This document shows, in pieces, positions 17,746 through 26,215 of a stretch of DNA of 64,000 bases. Position 1 is the first letter of the stretch. Every line of letters begins with the position of its first letter. The stretch is from Burkholderia sp. SRS-W-2-2016. GTDB lineage: Bacteria; Pseudomonadota; Gammaproteobacteria; Burkholderiales; Burkholderiaceae. Both the position numbers and the translations under genes were made by a program. The notes below the pieces were generated by a model, which was not told the origin of the DNA, searched no databases, and worked only from the letters and a program-made list of their open reading frames with translations. The stretch is taken from contig NZ_MSDV01000001.1 of the NCBI RefSeq assembly GCF_001931485.1, positions 1-64,000 of the forward strand, written 5' to 3'.

Positions 17746-17925
17746 GTGAACGAGCACGTAATACTCGGGATTTTTCTGGTCGTTCCGCTGCTAATCGTCC
17801 TGTTCCTTTTCTCCGACGAATTGTGGCAGGAACATCGCCATCTGCACGATGAACGCGGTCTGCATCCGCGGCCGCGGCGGCACGACTGGCGCCATCCGCT
17901 GCGGCGCTCGCGCGATCGTCTGTGA
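17746..17925 (+). CDS. Small membrane protein, hypothetical
   Basis: 59 residues from a GTG at 17746, chosen because GGAGG lies 5 bp upstream. An in-frame ATG at 17713 has no ribosome site. One hydrophobic helix (VILGIFLVVPLLIVLFLF) is followed by a His/Arg-rich cytoplasmic tail (HRHLHDERGLHPRPRRHDWRH). No family recognised. The tail composition could bind metal or nucleic acid, but this is speculation. Confidence 0.5.
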   Translation: MNEHVILGIFLVVPLLIVLFLFSDELWQEHRHLHDERGLHPRPRRHDWRHPLRRSRDRL

Positions 17926-17956
17926 ATGAGGCTGGATCGACAGCACCAAGAAAAAA

Positions 17957-17976
17957 GCCTGCCGCAATGGGCAGGC
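17957..17976 (-). terminator. Terminator on the minus strand
   Basis: Stem GCCTGCC / GGCAGGC followed on the minus strand by six T residues. It probably ends the transcript of the HIT-family gene, whose stop lies about 200 bp away. Confidence 0.7.
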
Positions 17977-18172
17977 GAAAAAAGAGATCCACACTCAATG
18001 CCTTGAACACAAGGCAGTTCGCAGTCTAGCGAGGTCGCGCCCGCTAGTGGTTTCAAGCGCTTTTACAGATGTTACGGCGCGTGACCGCTATGCGCGGCGC
18101 GTGGCGATACATCACTACGTGACGCGCTCCGCGCGCGGCCAGCCTCGCGTGCCGCGTGCTTAATCCGCTCGC

Positions 18173-18598
18173 TCAATCCGCGCGCCAGTGAGCGCGAATC
18201 CGTTTAGCCAAGGCTTCCAGCGTATCGGCGTCGGCGGTCTCGCGCGCATGCATTTTCAGCGGCTGCCCATCCCAGCGCGGGATCACATGGAAGTGCACGT
18301 GCGGCACCGTCTGTCCGGCGGCGGCGCCGTTGAACTGACCGATGAACACGCCGTCCGGGCGCAACGCCGCGCGTATCGCGATCGCGAGCTTCTGCGCCAT
18401 CCGCATCGACGCGACCAGCGACGCGTCCGACAGATCGAAAATTTCCGCAACCGCTTCCTTCGGCACGACCAGCAGATGGCCGTCGGCTTGCGGCATCAGG
18501 TCCATGAACGCCAGCGCCTGGTTGTTTTCGGCCACCTTGATGCACGGGAGTTCGCCGCGCAGGATTTTCGCGAACGGGTTGCTGTCGTTGTAGCTCAT
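18173..18598 (-). CDS. HIT family nucleotide hydrolase/transferase
   Basis: 141 residues with the defining histidine triad HVHFHVIP at about residue 100, preceded by NGAAAGQTVPH. HIT proteins (Hint branch) cleave nucleoside phosphoramidates and related adenylylated compounds in the cytosol. Length and the N-terminal NPFAKILRGELPC stretch match bacterial Hint. The ATG follows AAAGGAAACGC. It stands alone, upstream of a GlxA-type regulator on the same strand. Confidence 0.9.
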   Translation of the reverse strand: MSYNDSNPFAKILRGELPCIKVAENNQALAFMDLMPQADGHLLVVPKEAVAEIFDLSDASLVASMRMAQKLAIAIRAALRPDGVFIGQFNGAAAGQTVPHVHFHVIPRWDGQPLKMHARETADADTLEALAKRIRAHWRAD

Positions 18599-18685
18599 TG
18601 CGTTTCCTTTCCTCGTCAGGCTGGGTTCGAATTGCGAATCGATGCCGCGGTAGCGGGGCGGTCCGGCTATTGTCCACCCGATCTC

Positions 18686-19621
18686 TTACAACACGCGTGC
18701 GGCGCGACGGATTGCCTGCGGCGGCTGGCCGAAGGCGCGCAGAAACGCGCGCCGCATCCGCTCGGGGTCGACGAAGCCAGTGTCGGCTGCGACCGTTTCG
18801 ATCGAATGACGGCCGGCTTCGAGCATCGCGCGCGCCGCTTCGACGCGCAGCGCCTCGATCGCCTTGGCCGGCGACTGCCGGGTTTCGTCGCGAAACGCGC
18901 GGCTGAACTGGCGCGGACTCAGATGCGCGAGCTCGGCGAGCTGTTCGACCGTCAGCGGTTCGTGCAGATGGCTTTTCGCATACGACAGCGCGGTCTGAAT
19001 CCGGTCGGACTTCGGTTCGAGTTCGAGCATCGCGGAGAACTGCGACTGCCCGCCGGTGCGGCGGTGATAAACGACGAGTTTCTTCGCGATCGCGCGCGAA
19101 CTGGCCACGCCGAGATCATTCTCCACGAGCGCGAGGCACAGGTCGATGCAGGCGGTCATGCCGGCCGAAGTCCAGACCGAGCCGTCGACGATAAAAATGC
19201 GGTCCTCGTCGACCCGCGCGCGCGGGAAGCGCCGTTGCAGATCGCGTGCATGCGCCCAGTGGGTGGTCGCGTGGCGGCCATCGAGAATGCCGGCCTCCGC
19301 GAGCACGAACGCGCCGGTGCAGATGCTCGCGGTACGGCGCGACGCGGTGAGCGCATCGTTCAGAAACGCGAGCAGCCCCGGCGACGACGGCGCGACTTCC
19401 ATCGCGCCGGTGACGATCACCGTGTCGTAGGCCGCCTCGCCGAACGGCTCGGTCGCGACCTCGACGCCGGCCGAGCTACGCACCATCCCGCCGTGCTCGG
19501 AAATCACCGTCACTTCGTACGCGGGCTCCGCGCGTTCGAGGTTCGCGACCTCGAAGATCGACACCGCGATCAGATCGAGGACCTGGAAACCCGGAAATAC
19601 GACCACACCGATGCGTTTCAT
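18686..19621 (-). CDS. GlxA family transcriptional regulator (DJ-1/PfpI + AraC)
   Basis: 311 residues from the ATG at 19621. Residues about 1-170 form a DJ-1/PfpI amidotransferase-like sensor (MKRIGVVVFPGFQVLDLIAVSIFE, with the nucleophile-elbow-like SICTGAFVLAEAG). Residues about 215-310 hold two AraC helix-turn-helix motifs (LTVEQLAELAHLSPRQFSRAF and IETVAADTGFVDPERMRRAFLRAFG). This is the FtrA/GlxA/CdhR regulator class, often activating amino-compound catabolism. The divergent neighbour is a short-chain dehydrogenase and may be a target. Confidence 0.92.
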   Translation of the reverse strand: MKRIGVVVFPGFQVLDLIAVSIFEVANLERAEPAYEVTVISEHGGMVRSSAGVEVATEPFGEAAYDTVIVTGAMEVAPSSPGLLAFLNDALTASRRTASICTGAFVLAEAGILDGRHATTHWAHARDLQRRFPRARVDEDRIFIVDGSVWTSAGMTACIDLCLALVENDLGVASSRAIAKKLVVYHRRTGGQSQFSAMLELEPKSDRIQTALSYAKSHLHEPLTVEQLAELAHLSPRQFSRAFRDETRQSPAKAIEALRVEAARAMLEAGRHSIETVAADTGFVDPERMRRAFLRAFGQPPQAIRRAARVL

Positions 19622-19817
19622 CGCGATGTCCTGAAACGAGGGAAATACGACATTTGAGACAAAAAGGTACGCGCCTACACTGGCTTCGTCAACCCGGTCG
19701 CGTCGGCGCAAAAACTTTCAAAGCGTTGCGGCGGACGGCGACGGGTTCACCGGCTTTTCCCATTCATCGGCAAGGGCATTCGCGCATGTTGCGCGCAGCC
19801 CGCAAGGAGCGATTCAA

Positions 19818-20675
19818 ATGGCAACGCAGACACAGCAGGGCGCCCACACGGGTACGAACGCAGGCAAGGGCATCGCGGTGATTACGGGCGCATCGTCGGG
19901 GATCGGCGCGGTCTACGCGGACCGTCTCGCGCGACGCGGCTACGACCTGCTGCTGATCGCGCGCGACGGCGCCAGACTGGCGAGCCTCGCCGCGCGCCTG
20001 AACGAAGCAACCGGTCGCCGCGTCGCGACGCTCAGCGCGGACCTGACCGTGAAGGCCGACGTGCGGCGTGTCGAGGAACGGCTGCGCGCCGATCGCGACA
20101 TCACGCTGCTGGTCAACAACGCGGGCGTCGGCGCGACCGCGTCGCTGCTCGACTCGGACCTCGATCAGCTAGACGCGATGATCGAGCTGAACGTGACCGC
20201 GCTCACGCGGCTGAGCGCGGCGGTGTTGCCGGGGTTTATCGAGCGCGGCGCGGGCACGCTGATCAATATTTCGTCGATCGTCGCGCTGGCGCCGGAACTG
20301 TTGAACGGCACCTATAGCGGCACCAAGGCGTATGTGCTGAACCTGACGCAGTCGCTGCATCACGAAGTGGGCGGCAAGGGCGTGCGGCTGCAGGCGGTGT
20401 TGCCGGGTGCGACCAGCACCGCGTTCTGGGATCGCGCGGGGCTCGCGGTCGAGCAGTTGCCCGCGCAGATCGTGATGAGCGCCGACGATATGGTCGACGC
20501 GGCGCTCGCCGGTCTCGATCAGGGCGAACTGGTGACGATTCCGTCGTTGCCCGATGCCGCCGACTGGCAGCGCTTCGACGATGCGCGCCTGCAGTTGCAG
20601 CCGAATCTGTCGCGCGATGTGCCGGCCGCGCGCTACGCGCACGCGGCGGCGGCTCAACCGCTCATCGCGACCTGA
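19818..20675 (+). CDS. SDR family oxidoreductase
   Basis: 285 residues with a classical short-chain dehydrogenase Rossmann fold: cofactor motif TGASSGIG at about residue 25, NNAG at about residue 95, Ser in NISSIVAL and catalytic YSGTK. The segment LIARDGARL suggests NADP preference. The substrate is unknown. The ATG follows AAGGAG at good spacing. It is divergent from the GlxA-type regulator and convergent with wspR, whose stop is inside the last codons (20654-20675 overlap on opposite strands). Confidence 0.9.
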   Translation: MATQTQQGAHTGTNAGKGIAVITGASSGIGAVYADRLARRGYDLLLIARDGARLASLAARLNEATGRRVATLSADLTVKADVRRVEERLRADRDITLLVNNAGVGATASLLDSDLDQLDAMIELNVTALTRLSAAVLPGFIERGAGTLINISSIVALAPELLNGTYSGTKAYVLNLTQSLHHEVGGKGVRLQAVLPGATSTAFWDRAGLAVEQLPAQIVMSADDMVDAALAGLDQGELVTIPSLPDAADWQRFDDARLQLQPNLSRDVPAARYAHAAAAQPLIAT

Positions 20676-21769
20676 TTCTTGCCGTCCCGTTTCGCGCGAT
20701 ACAAACCCACATCGGCCGCTTCGATCAGCGTCGTCACCGGGTCGGCCGCCGACGGCACCAGCGTCGCCGCGCCGATGCTGATCGTGACGACGCCGGCCGC
20801 CGAGCCCGAATGGGTGATCGCGAGGTCTTCGATCGCGATGCGGATTTTCTCCGCGAGCAGCCGCAGGCCGCCGGCCGACGTGCCCGGCACGACCACCGCG
20901 AACTCCTCGCCGCCGAAGCGCGCGGCGAGGTCCGGCGAGCGGCCCAGGCACGATTCGATCGTGTGCGCGACGCTCTTGAGCACTTCGTCGCCGGCGACGT
21001 GGCCGTAGGTGTCGTTGTAGGCCTTGAAGTTGTCGACGTCGATCATCAGGAAGCCGAGGCCGGTCCGGTCGCGCATCCCGCGACGCCATTCGGCGGCCAG
21101 ATACTGGTCGAGATAGCGCCGGTTCGACAGCCCGGTCAGGCCGTCGGAATGGGTCAGCCGCTGCAGCTCCAGATTGGTCGCGAGCAATTGCTGCTGCGAC
21201 TGCCGCAGCGCGCGATACGCCTCGTCGCGCTGCACGAGGTTCAGGTACGAGCGCGAGTGATAGCGGATTCGCGCGATCAGTTCGATCCGGTCGGGCAGCT
21301 TCACCAGGTAATCGTTCGCGCCGGCCGCGAACGCCGCGCTTTTGACGAGCGGCTCTTCCTTGGTCGACAGCACGAGGATCGGGATATCGCGGGTGGCCGG
21401 ATTCTGCCGGTACTGCCGCACCAGCGTGAGGCCGTCGGTGCCGGGCATTACGAGGTCCTGCAGGATCACCGTCGCGCGGGTTTCCTCCGCGCAGCGCAGC
21501 GCTTCTTCCGGCGACGCGCAGTAGTGGAAATCGACCCCCGGCTCGCCGGCCAGCGCCTGGCGCACCGCCTCGGCGATGATCGCCTGGTCGTCGACCAGCA
21601 GCACCATGATCGGGCATTCGGCCGCCGGCGGATTGGCGAGGATGCGCGCGAGCGCGTCGTCGATCGCGAGACTGGGCGCATCCTCCGCGACGAGCGCGTG
21701 CGCCGGTGTGTTCGCTTCGTCTGCGACAGACTGCGCAGCGGCGTTCTGTGGCGAGTTAGGAGTGTCCAT
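20654..21769 (-). CDS. wspR: WspR response regulator / diguanylate cyclase
   Basis: 371 residues, the output of the Wsp system. It has an N-terminal receiver (VLLVDDQ acid pocket and phospho-acceptor Asp in VILQDLVMPGTDG), a coiled helix linker (DEAYRALRQSQQQLLATNLELQRL), then a GGDEF domain with active-site FGGEEF. An inhibitory I-site RSPD lies five residues before GGEEF, so product feedback is expected. Phosphorylation by WspE should drive c-di-GMP synthesis and biofilm formation. The ATG at 21769 lies 35 bp after the wspF stop. The open frame continues upstream over wspF but is not WspR-like. Confidence 0.95.
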   Translation of the reverse strand: MDTPNSPQNAAAQSVADEANTPAHALVAEDAPSLAIDDALARILANPPAAECPIMVLLVDDQAIIAEAVRQALAGEPGVDFHYCASPEEALRCAEETRATVILQDLVMPGTDGLTLVRQYRQNPATRDIPILVLSTKEEPLVKSAAFAAGANDYLVKLPDRIELIARIRYHSRSYLNLVQRDEAYRALRQSQQQLLATNLELQRLTHSDGLTGLSNRRYLDQYLAAEWRRGMRDRTGLGFLMIDVDNFKAYNDTYGHVAGDEVLKSVAHTIESCLGRSPDLAARFGGEEFAVVVPGTSAGGLRLLAEKIRIAIEDLAITHSGSAAGVVTISIGAATLVPSAADPVTTLIEAADVGLYRAKRDGKNQVAMSG

Positions 21770-21804
21770 GTGGGTCAGCCAGAAGGTATGTCGGGAAAGC
21801 CACG

Positions 21805-22839
21805 TCAGGCCGCGCTCGGCGTCTGGCGTTCGTTGACGGCGGCCGTCAGCGCCGCGGCGATGCGCGGCAACGGCAGGATCGCGGCGGCGGCGCCGAGCGC
21901 GGCAGCCGCCTTCGGCATGCCGTACACCGCGCTCGTTGCCTCGTCCTGCGCGATCGTGTGAAAGCCCTTGGTGCGCATCGCCTTCAGGCCGATCGCGCCG
22001 TCCCGGCCCATGCCGGTCAGCAGCACGCCGAGCGCGCGCGCGGGCCAGCGCGCGACCACGCTGTTGAAAAACACGTCGACCGATGGTCGGTACGGCGTTT
22101 CCTCCGGCACCCGGGTGTAGCCGAGCACGTTCGGCAGCTTCAGATGCAGATGGTCGTCGGTTGCGGCGAGCAGCGCGACGCCCGCTTGCGGGCGGTCGCC
22201 TTCGCGCGCGATCCGCACCGGCAGCGCGGCCTGCTGGTTCAGCCAGTCGGCCATGCCGGCGGCGAACGCGGCGTCCACGTGCTGCACGATCACGATCGCC
22301 GCGCCGAAGTCTTTCGGCAAACCGCTGAGCACTGTGGCGAGCGCGGCCGGGCCGCCCGCCGACGCGCCGATCGCGACCAGCGGCACGTCGCGCGCGGCGC
22401 CGCGTTCGGGACGCTCGCTCGCGGCAATGCGTGGCGCGCAGCGTTCGCGGACCAGCGCGGCGACGTTGTCGATCTTCGCGATCAGGGTCGCGATGCTCTT
22501 GTGCGCGTCGGGGCCGGACAGCGACGGCGTATCGACCGCGTCGAGCGCGCCCGCGCCCATCGCTTCGTACACGCGCCACGCGTTCGCGCCGACGTCGACG
22601 GTGACGATCAGGATCGCGCACGGCGCGCGCGCCATGATGCGGCGGGTCGCCTCGATGCCGTCGACGTTTGGCATCACGAGGTCCATCAGTACGATGTCGG
22701 GCCGCTGCGCGACGCAGAAGTCGAGCGCCTGCTGGCCGTCCGATGCGACCCACGCGAGCTCGTAGTCGCTGCGGGCGGCGAGGGCGCGGCGCAGTGCCTC
22801 GACCGCGAGCGGCATGTCGTTGACGATTCCAATTTTCAT
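21805..22839 (-). CDS. wspF: WspF chemoreceptor methylesterase (CheB-like)
   Basis: 344 residues. The receiver domain (IVNDMPLAVEALRRAL, phospho-Asp in VLMDLVMPNVDG) is joined to a CheB methylesterase domain whose catalytic triad is visible: Ser in GASAGGPAAL, His in VQHVDAAF and Asp in TGMGRDGAIG. It removes methyl groups from WspA and resets the system; loss in pseudomonads gives high c-di-GMP. It begins 5 bp after the wspE stop. Confidence 0.95.
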   Translation of the reverse strand: MKIGIVNDMPLAVEALRRALAARSDYELAWVASDGQQALDFCVAQRPDIVLMDLVMPNVDGIEATRRIMARAPCAILIVTVDVGANAWRVYEAMGAGALDAVDTPSLSGPDAHKSIATLIAKIDNVAALVRERCAPRIAASERPERGAARDVPLVAIGASAGGPAALATVLSGLPKDFGAAIVIVQHVDAAFAAGMADWLNQQAALPVRIAREGDRPQAGVALLAATDDHLHLKLPNVLGYTRVPEETPYRPSVDVFFNSVVARWPARALGVLLTGMGRDGAIGLKAMRTKGFHTIAQDEATSAVYGMPKAAAALGAAAAILPLPRIAAALTAAVNERQTPSAA

Positions 22840-22844
22840 CTTGT

Positions 22845-25514
22845 TTACCCGTAGGCCTCGCCAATCAGGTCACGCACCGCGTCGAGCAGTGCCTCGTCGT
22901 GGAAACTGCCTTTGGCCAGATAATAGTCCGCGCCCGCATCGAGGCCGGTGCGGCGATCTTCTTCACGATCCTTGTACGACACGATCATCACCGGCAGCGC
23001 CTGCAACTGCGGATCGCGCTTGATCAGCGTGACGAGTTCGATGCCGTCCATGCGCGGCATGTCGATGTCGGTGATCACGAGGTCGAAGCGCTCGCCGCGC
23101 ACCGCGTTCCAGCCGTCCATCCCGTCGACCGCGATCGTCACGTCGTAGCCGCGCGTCGCGAGCAGCTTGCGTTCGAGTTCGCGCACGGTCAGCGAATCGT
23201 CGACCACCAGCACGCGGCGGGTCGCGCGCCGCGCGCTGTCGGCGCCGCGTTGCTGCGCGTGACTGAGGGTGCCGCCGGCGACCAGCCGTTCGACCGAGCG
23301 CAGCCAGTCGTCGACGTCGGCGATCAGCACCGGGTCGCCGTTTTCCATCAGCGCGCCGGCGCTGATGTTGCGGATCTTGCCGAGCCGCGCGTCGAGCGGC
23401 TGCACGACCAGCATCCGTTCGCCGAGGAAGCGGTCGACCGCGACGCCGTAGGTGCGCGGCCCGTCGCCGATCACGACGAGGCACACGCTCGTGTCGTCGT
23501 GCGCGGCCGGCGCGGCCTCCAGAATCTGCTGCGCGGTGACCACGCCGATCCGGCGTCCTGAAAATTCGATGTGCTGATGACCTTCGAGCAGTTCGATGTC
23601 CGCGCGGCTCACCCGCAGCGTGCGGTTCACGTGCGCGAGCGGCACCGCGTACGGCTCGCCGCCGACTTCGACCAGCAGACTGCGGATTACCGACAGCGTC
23701 AGTGGCAACTGCATCTGCATGCGTGTGCCGATGCCGGGTTCCTGGGTGATGCGCACGGTGCCGCGGACCCGCTTGACGACGTCGTGTACCGCGTCGAGGC
23801 CGACGCCGCGGCCCGACACGTCGGTAACCTGGTCGCGCAGCGAGAAGCCGGGCAGGAACAGGAAGTCGAGCAGCTCGGCTTCGGACAGGCGCGCGGCGGT
23901 GTCCTCGCTCGCGAGTTTCTTGCGCACGATCGATGCGCGCAGCGCGTCGAGATCGATGCCGGCGCCGTCGTCCGATACGGTGATCTGCAGCGCGCCGGCG
24001 CTGTGGCGCGCTTCGAGCGTCAGCGTGCCTTCCTCGGGCTTGCCGCGCGCGAGCCGCAGCGCGGGCGCTTCGATGCCGTGATCGAGCGCGTTGCGCAGCA
24101 TGTGGCCGAGCGGCGCTTCGAGCAGATCGAGAATGTCGCGGTCGACCTGGGTCGATTCGCCGATCAGTTGCCAGCGCACCTTCTTGCCGAGCGAACGCGC
24201 GACGTCGCGCACCATTCGCGCGAGGCCGCCGGTGCCGTCGCCGAACGGACGCATCCGGCATTGCAGCGCGGCGTCGTACAACTGCTGCGAGAGGTGGGTC
24301 GAGCGACGGTCGTAGCTTTCCAGATCGGCGAGGCGCTCGCCGAGCAGTTGCTGCGCTTCGGCGCTCAGGCGGCGCAGTTCTTCGAGCGCGCTTTGCGCGA
24401 GCGGGTCGAGCCGCAGGTCGGCGAGTGTCGCGTGCAGGTGGTCGAGCGCGCGGGCGCTGTCGCGCTGCACGCGTTTGACGCGCAACATCGATTGCGCGAA
24501 CGGCTTCAGCCAGCGCGATTCGACCAGCGATTCGCCGGATAGCGATAGCAGGCGGTCGAGGTTGTCGGCGCGCACGCGGAGCATGCGGCTGGTTTCGGTG
24601 AGGTTGGCGGTGGCGGGCGTGTTCGCGCTGGTGGATAGGCTCGTTGGCGCGGTTGGCGTTGCGGTGCCGGCGGGCGAGGGCGGCAGCGGGGCTGCGGGCG
24701 GGGTTTGTGCTGCGGGGAACGGAGCGGTTGCGGGAGTTCCATGCGCTGCCGGAGCCGCAGGCGTTGCAGCGGACGTGGGCGCCGCGGAAGCCCCATGCGT
24801 TGCTGGAGTCGGCGGCGGTGCAGCAGGCGTTGACGTCGCGGGAGTCCCGGGCGTTGCGAAAGTTGCCGGCGGCGCAGCACTGACAGGCGTTTCACGAGTC
24901 GCAGGCGTCGCCTGAGCGGCGGCGGACGCAGCGCTTCGCGTCGTTGCGGCTTCGGCCCGCAGTGCATTAGCCAGAAGATCGAACGCAGCGTCATCGGCGG
25001 GAGGCAGCGATAAGCGGTCCGGACCGCGTGGCGCCAGCGGTTCGCTTGCGGGGGCTGCGTTGGGCGCTTGGGTAGGCGAGGGCACCGCACCCAGCGCCAA
25101 CCCACCCATCCCTGCACCATGCGGCGCCACCCCTTCCATCCGCGCCTGCAACGCCGCCACACATTCGCCGACCTCGACACGCGCCGCGTCGTCTTCATCG
25201 TTGCCGATCCGCGCGACGATATCGACGCCGCGCAGCAGCACATCGATCCACGCGCCGTCGAGCAGCGCGCGCCCCTCCTGCGCGGCGACGAAACAGTCCT
25301 CCATCGCATGCGCGAGTTCGACGCCGACCGGCACGCCGACGATCCGCGCGGCGCCTTTCAGCGAATGCGCGGCGCGCATGCACGCTTCGAGCGCGGCCGC
25401 GTCGGTGGGCGCGCGGTCGAGCACCAGCAGGCCGTCGTCGAGCACGCGTGCCTGGTTGCGCGCTTCCTCGCGAAACAGATCGATCAGCGACGGGCGGCGC
25501 GGGTCGTCGATCAT
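22845..25514 (-). CDS. wspE: WspE hybrid histidine kinase (CheA-REC)
   Basis: 889 residues. Order: Hpt domain with phospho-His50 (MRAAHSLKGAARIVG), a Pro/Ala/Thr-rich linker at about residues 150-265, dimerisation helices, HATPase (HMLRNALDHGIE N-box, DDGAGID and GRGVGLDAV G-boxes), CheW-like domain and a C-terminal receiver (VLVVDDS, Asp in ITDIDMPRMDG). It phosphorylates WspR and WspF in response to WspA. Start and wspD stop overlap as ATGA. The linker is unusually long and slippage-like, built from repeated short codon blocks. Confidence 0.95.
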   Translation of the reverse strand: MIDDPRRPSLIDLFREEARNQARVLDDGLLVLDRAPTDAAALEACMRAAHSLKGAARIVGVPVGVELAHAMEDCFVAAQEGRALLDGAWIDVLLRGVDIVARIGNDEDDAARVEVGECVAALQARMEGVAPHGAGMGGLALGAVPSPTQAPNAAPASEPLAPRGPDRLSLPPADDAAFDLLANALRAEAATTRSAASAAAQATPATRETPVSAAPPATFATPGTPATSTPAAPPPTPATHGASAAPTSAATPAAPAAHGTPATAPFPAAQTPPAAPLPPSPAGTATPTAPTSLSTSANTPATANLTETSRMLRVRADNLDRLLSLSGESLVESRWLKPFAQSMLRVKRVQRDSARALDHLHATLADLRLDPLAQSALEELRRLSAEAQQLLGERLADLESYDRRSTHLSQQLYDAALQCRMRPFGDGTGGLARMVRDVARSLGKKVRWQLIGESTQVDRDILDLLEAPLGHMLRNALDHGIEAPALRLARGKPEEGTLTLEARHSAGALQITVSDDGAGIDLDALRASIVRKKLASEDTAARLSEAELLDFLFLPGFSLRDQVTDVSGRGVGLDAVHDVVKRVRGTVRITQEPGIGTRMQMQLPLTLSVIRSLLVEVGGEPYAVPLAHVNRTLRVSRADIELLEGHQHIEFSGRRIGVVTAQQILEAAPAAHDDTSVCLVVIGDGPRTYGVAVDRFLGERMLVVQPLDARLGKIRNISAGALMENGDPVLIADVDDWLRSVERLVAGGTLSHAQQRGADSARRATRRVLVVDDSLTVRELERKLLATRGYDVTIAVDGMDGWNAVRGERFDLVITDIDMPRMDGIELVTLIKRDPQLQALPVMIVSYKDREEDRRTGLDAGADYYLAKGSFHDEALLDAVRDLIGEAYG

Positions 25515-26215
25515 CCGAGGCTCCGGTTCAGGGTGTCGAATAGCGCGTCGGCGTCGAGCAGACCGACGCTGACGCCGCGCCACCCGACGACCGCGCGCGT
25601 GTGCGTGGCCGCGGTTTGCGACAGCGTCGCGGGCGGCGCGCAGAACGTCGCTGGCGCGAAGCGCTGCACGCCGTCGACCTGGTCGACCGGCAACACCGCG
25701 TGCTCGTCGCCGCGCGCGATCACCAGCAGACGCGGCAGATCGAGGCGGGTGCGATCGTCGCGCGCGCCGGCGGCCTCGGGCTCGAAGCCGAGCAGATGCG
25801 CGAGCGACAGGCACACCAGCAATTCGCCCTGCACGTTGACCACCCCGAGCACCGCGCGATGCTGGCGATGCGGCAACGTATGCACGGTACGCGTCTGCAC
25901 GATGCGCTTGAAAATCGGCGTCGGCAGCGCGAGCCATTCGCCGCCGATGCGAAACACCAGAAACGATTCGCCGTCCTGCTTATCGCGCGAGTGCGAGGTG
26001 AGGGCGGCACGCGAGGCCGCGCCGGCCGTCCGCGGCTCGTGCCGGGTCAGATCGACGAGCGGCATCGGCTGATCGAGCAGCTTCGCCGCGGCCACTTCGA
26101 ACACCGGGCAGTTCAGGCAGCGCACGTATTCGGTCAGCCGCTCGCACGACATATCGCCGCGCACGCCGATGCGATTCCAGCAATCGTCGAAGCTGCTCAC
26201 GCGATCCTCACGCAC
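25511..26215 (-). CDS. wspD: WspD CheW-like coupling protein
   Basis: 234 residues. After the typical DDCWNRIGVRGD..CERL..YVRCLNCPVFE N-terminus comes a CheW domain (FLVFRIGGEWLALPTPIFKRIV, VLGVVNVQGELLVCLSL) that links WspA to WspE. The GTG at 26215 has GGGAG six bases before it. A second GTG at 26200, with GAGG upstream, would give 229 residues. The start overlaps the wspC stop by 8 nt. Confidence 0.93.
   Translation of the reverse strand: MREDRVSSFDDCWNRIGVRGDMSCERLTEYVRCLNCPVFEVAAAKLLDQPMPLVDLTRHEPRTAGAASRAALTSHSRDKQDGESFLVFRIGGEWLALPTPIFKRIVQTRTVHTLPHRQHRAVLGVVNVQGELLVCLSLAHLLGFEPEAAGARDDRTRLDLPRLLVIARGDEHAVLPVDQVDGVQRFAPATFCAPPATLSQTAATHTRAVVGWRGVSVGLLDADALFDTLNRSLG

Noticed and set aside
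18620..18645. GGTTCGAATTGCGAATC, resembling a tRNA T-arm
   Set aside because: No acceptor stem, anticodon arm or CCA partner can be built around it.
24640..25100. Repetitive GC-rich stretch in wspE as a possible repeat element or CRISPR-like array
   Set aside because: It keeps the WspE reading frame and encodes a Pro/Ala/Thr linker; units are irregular and there are no spacers.
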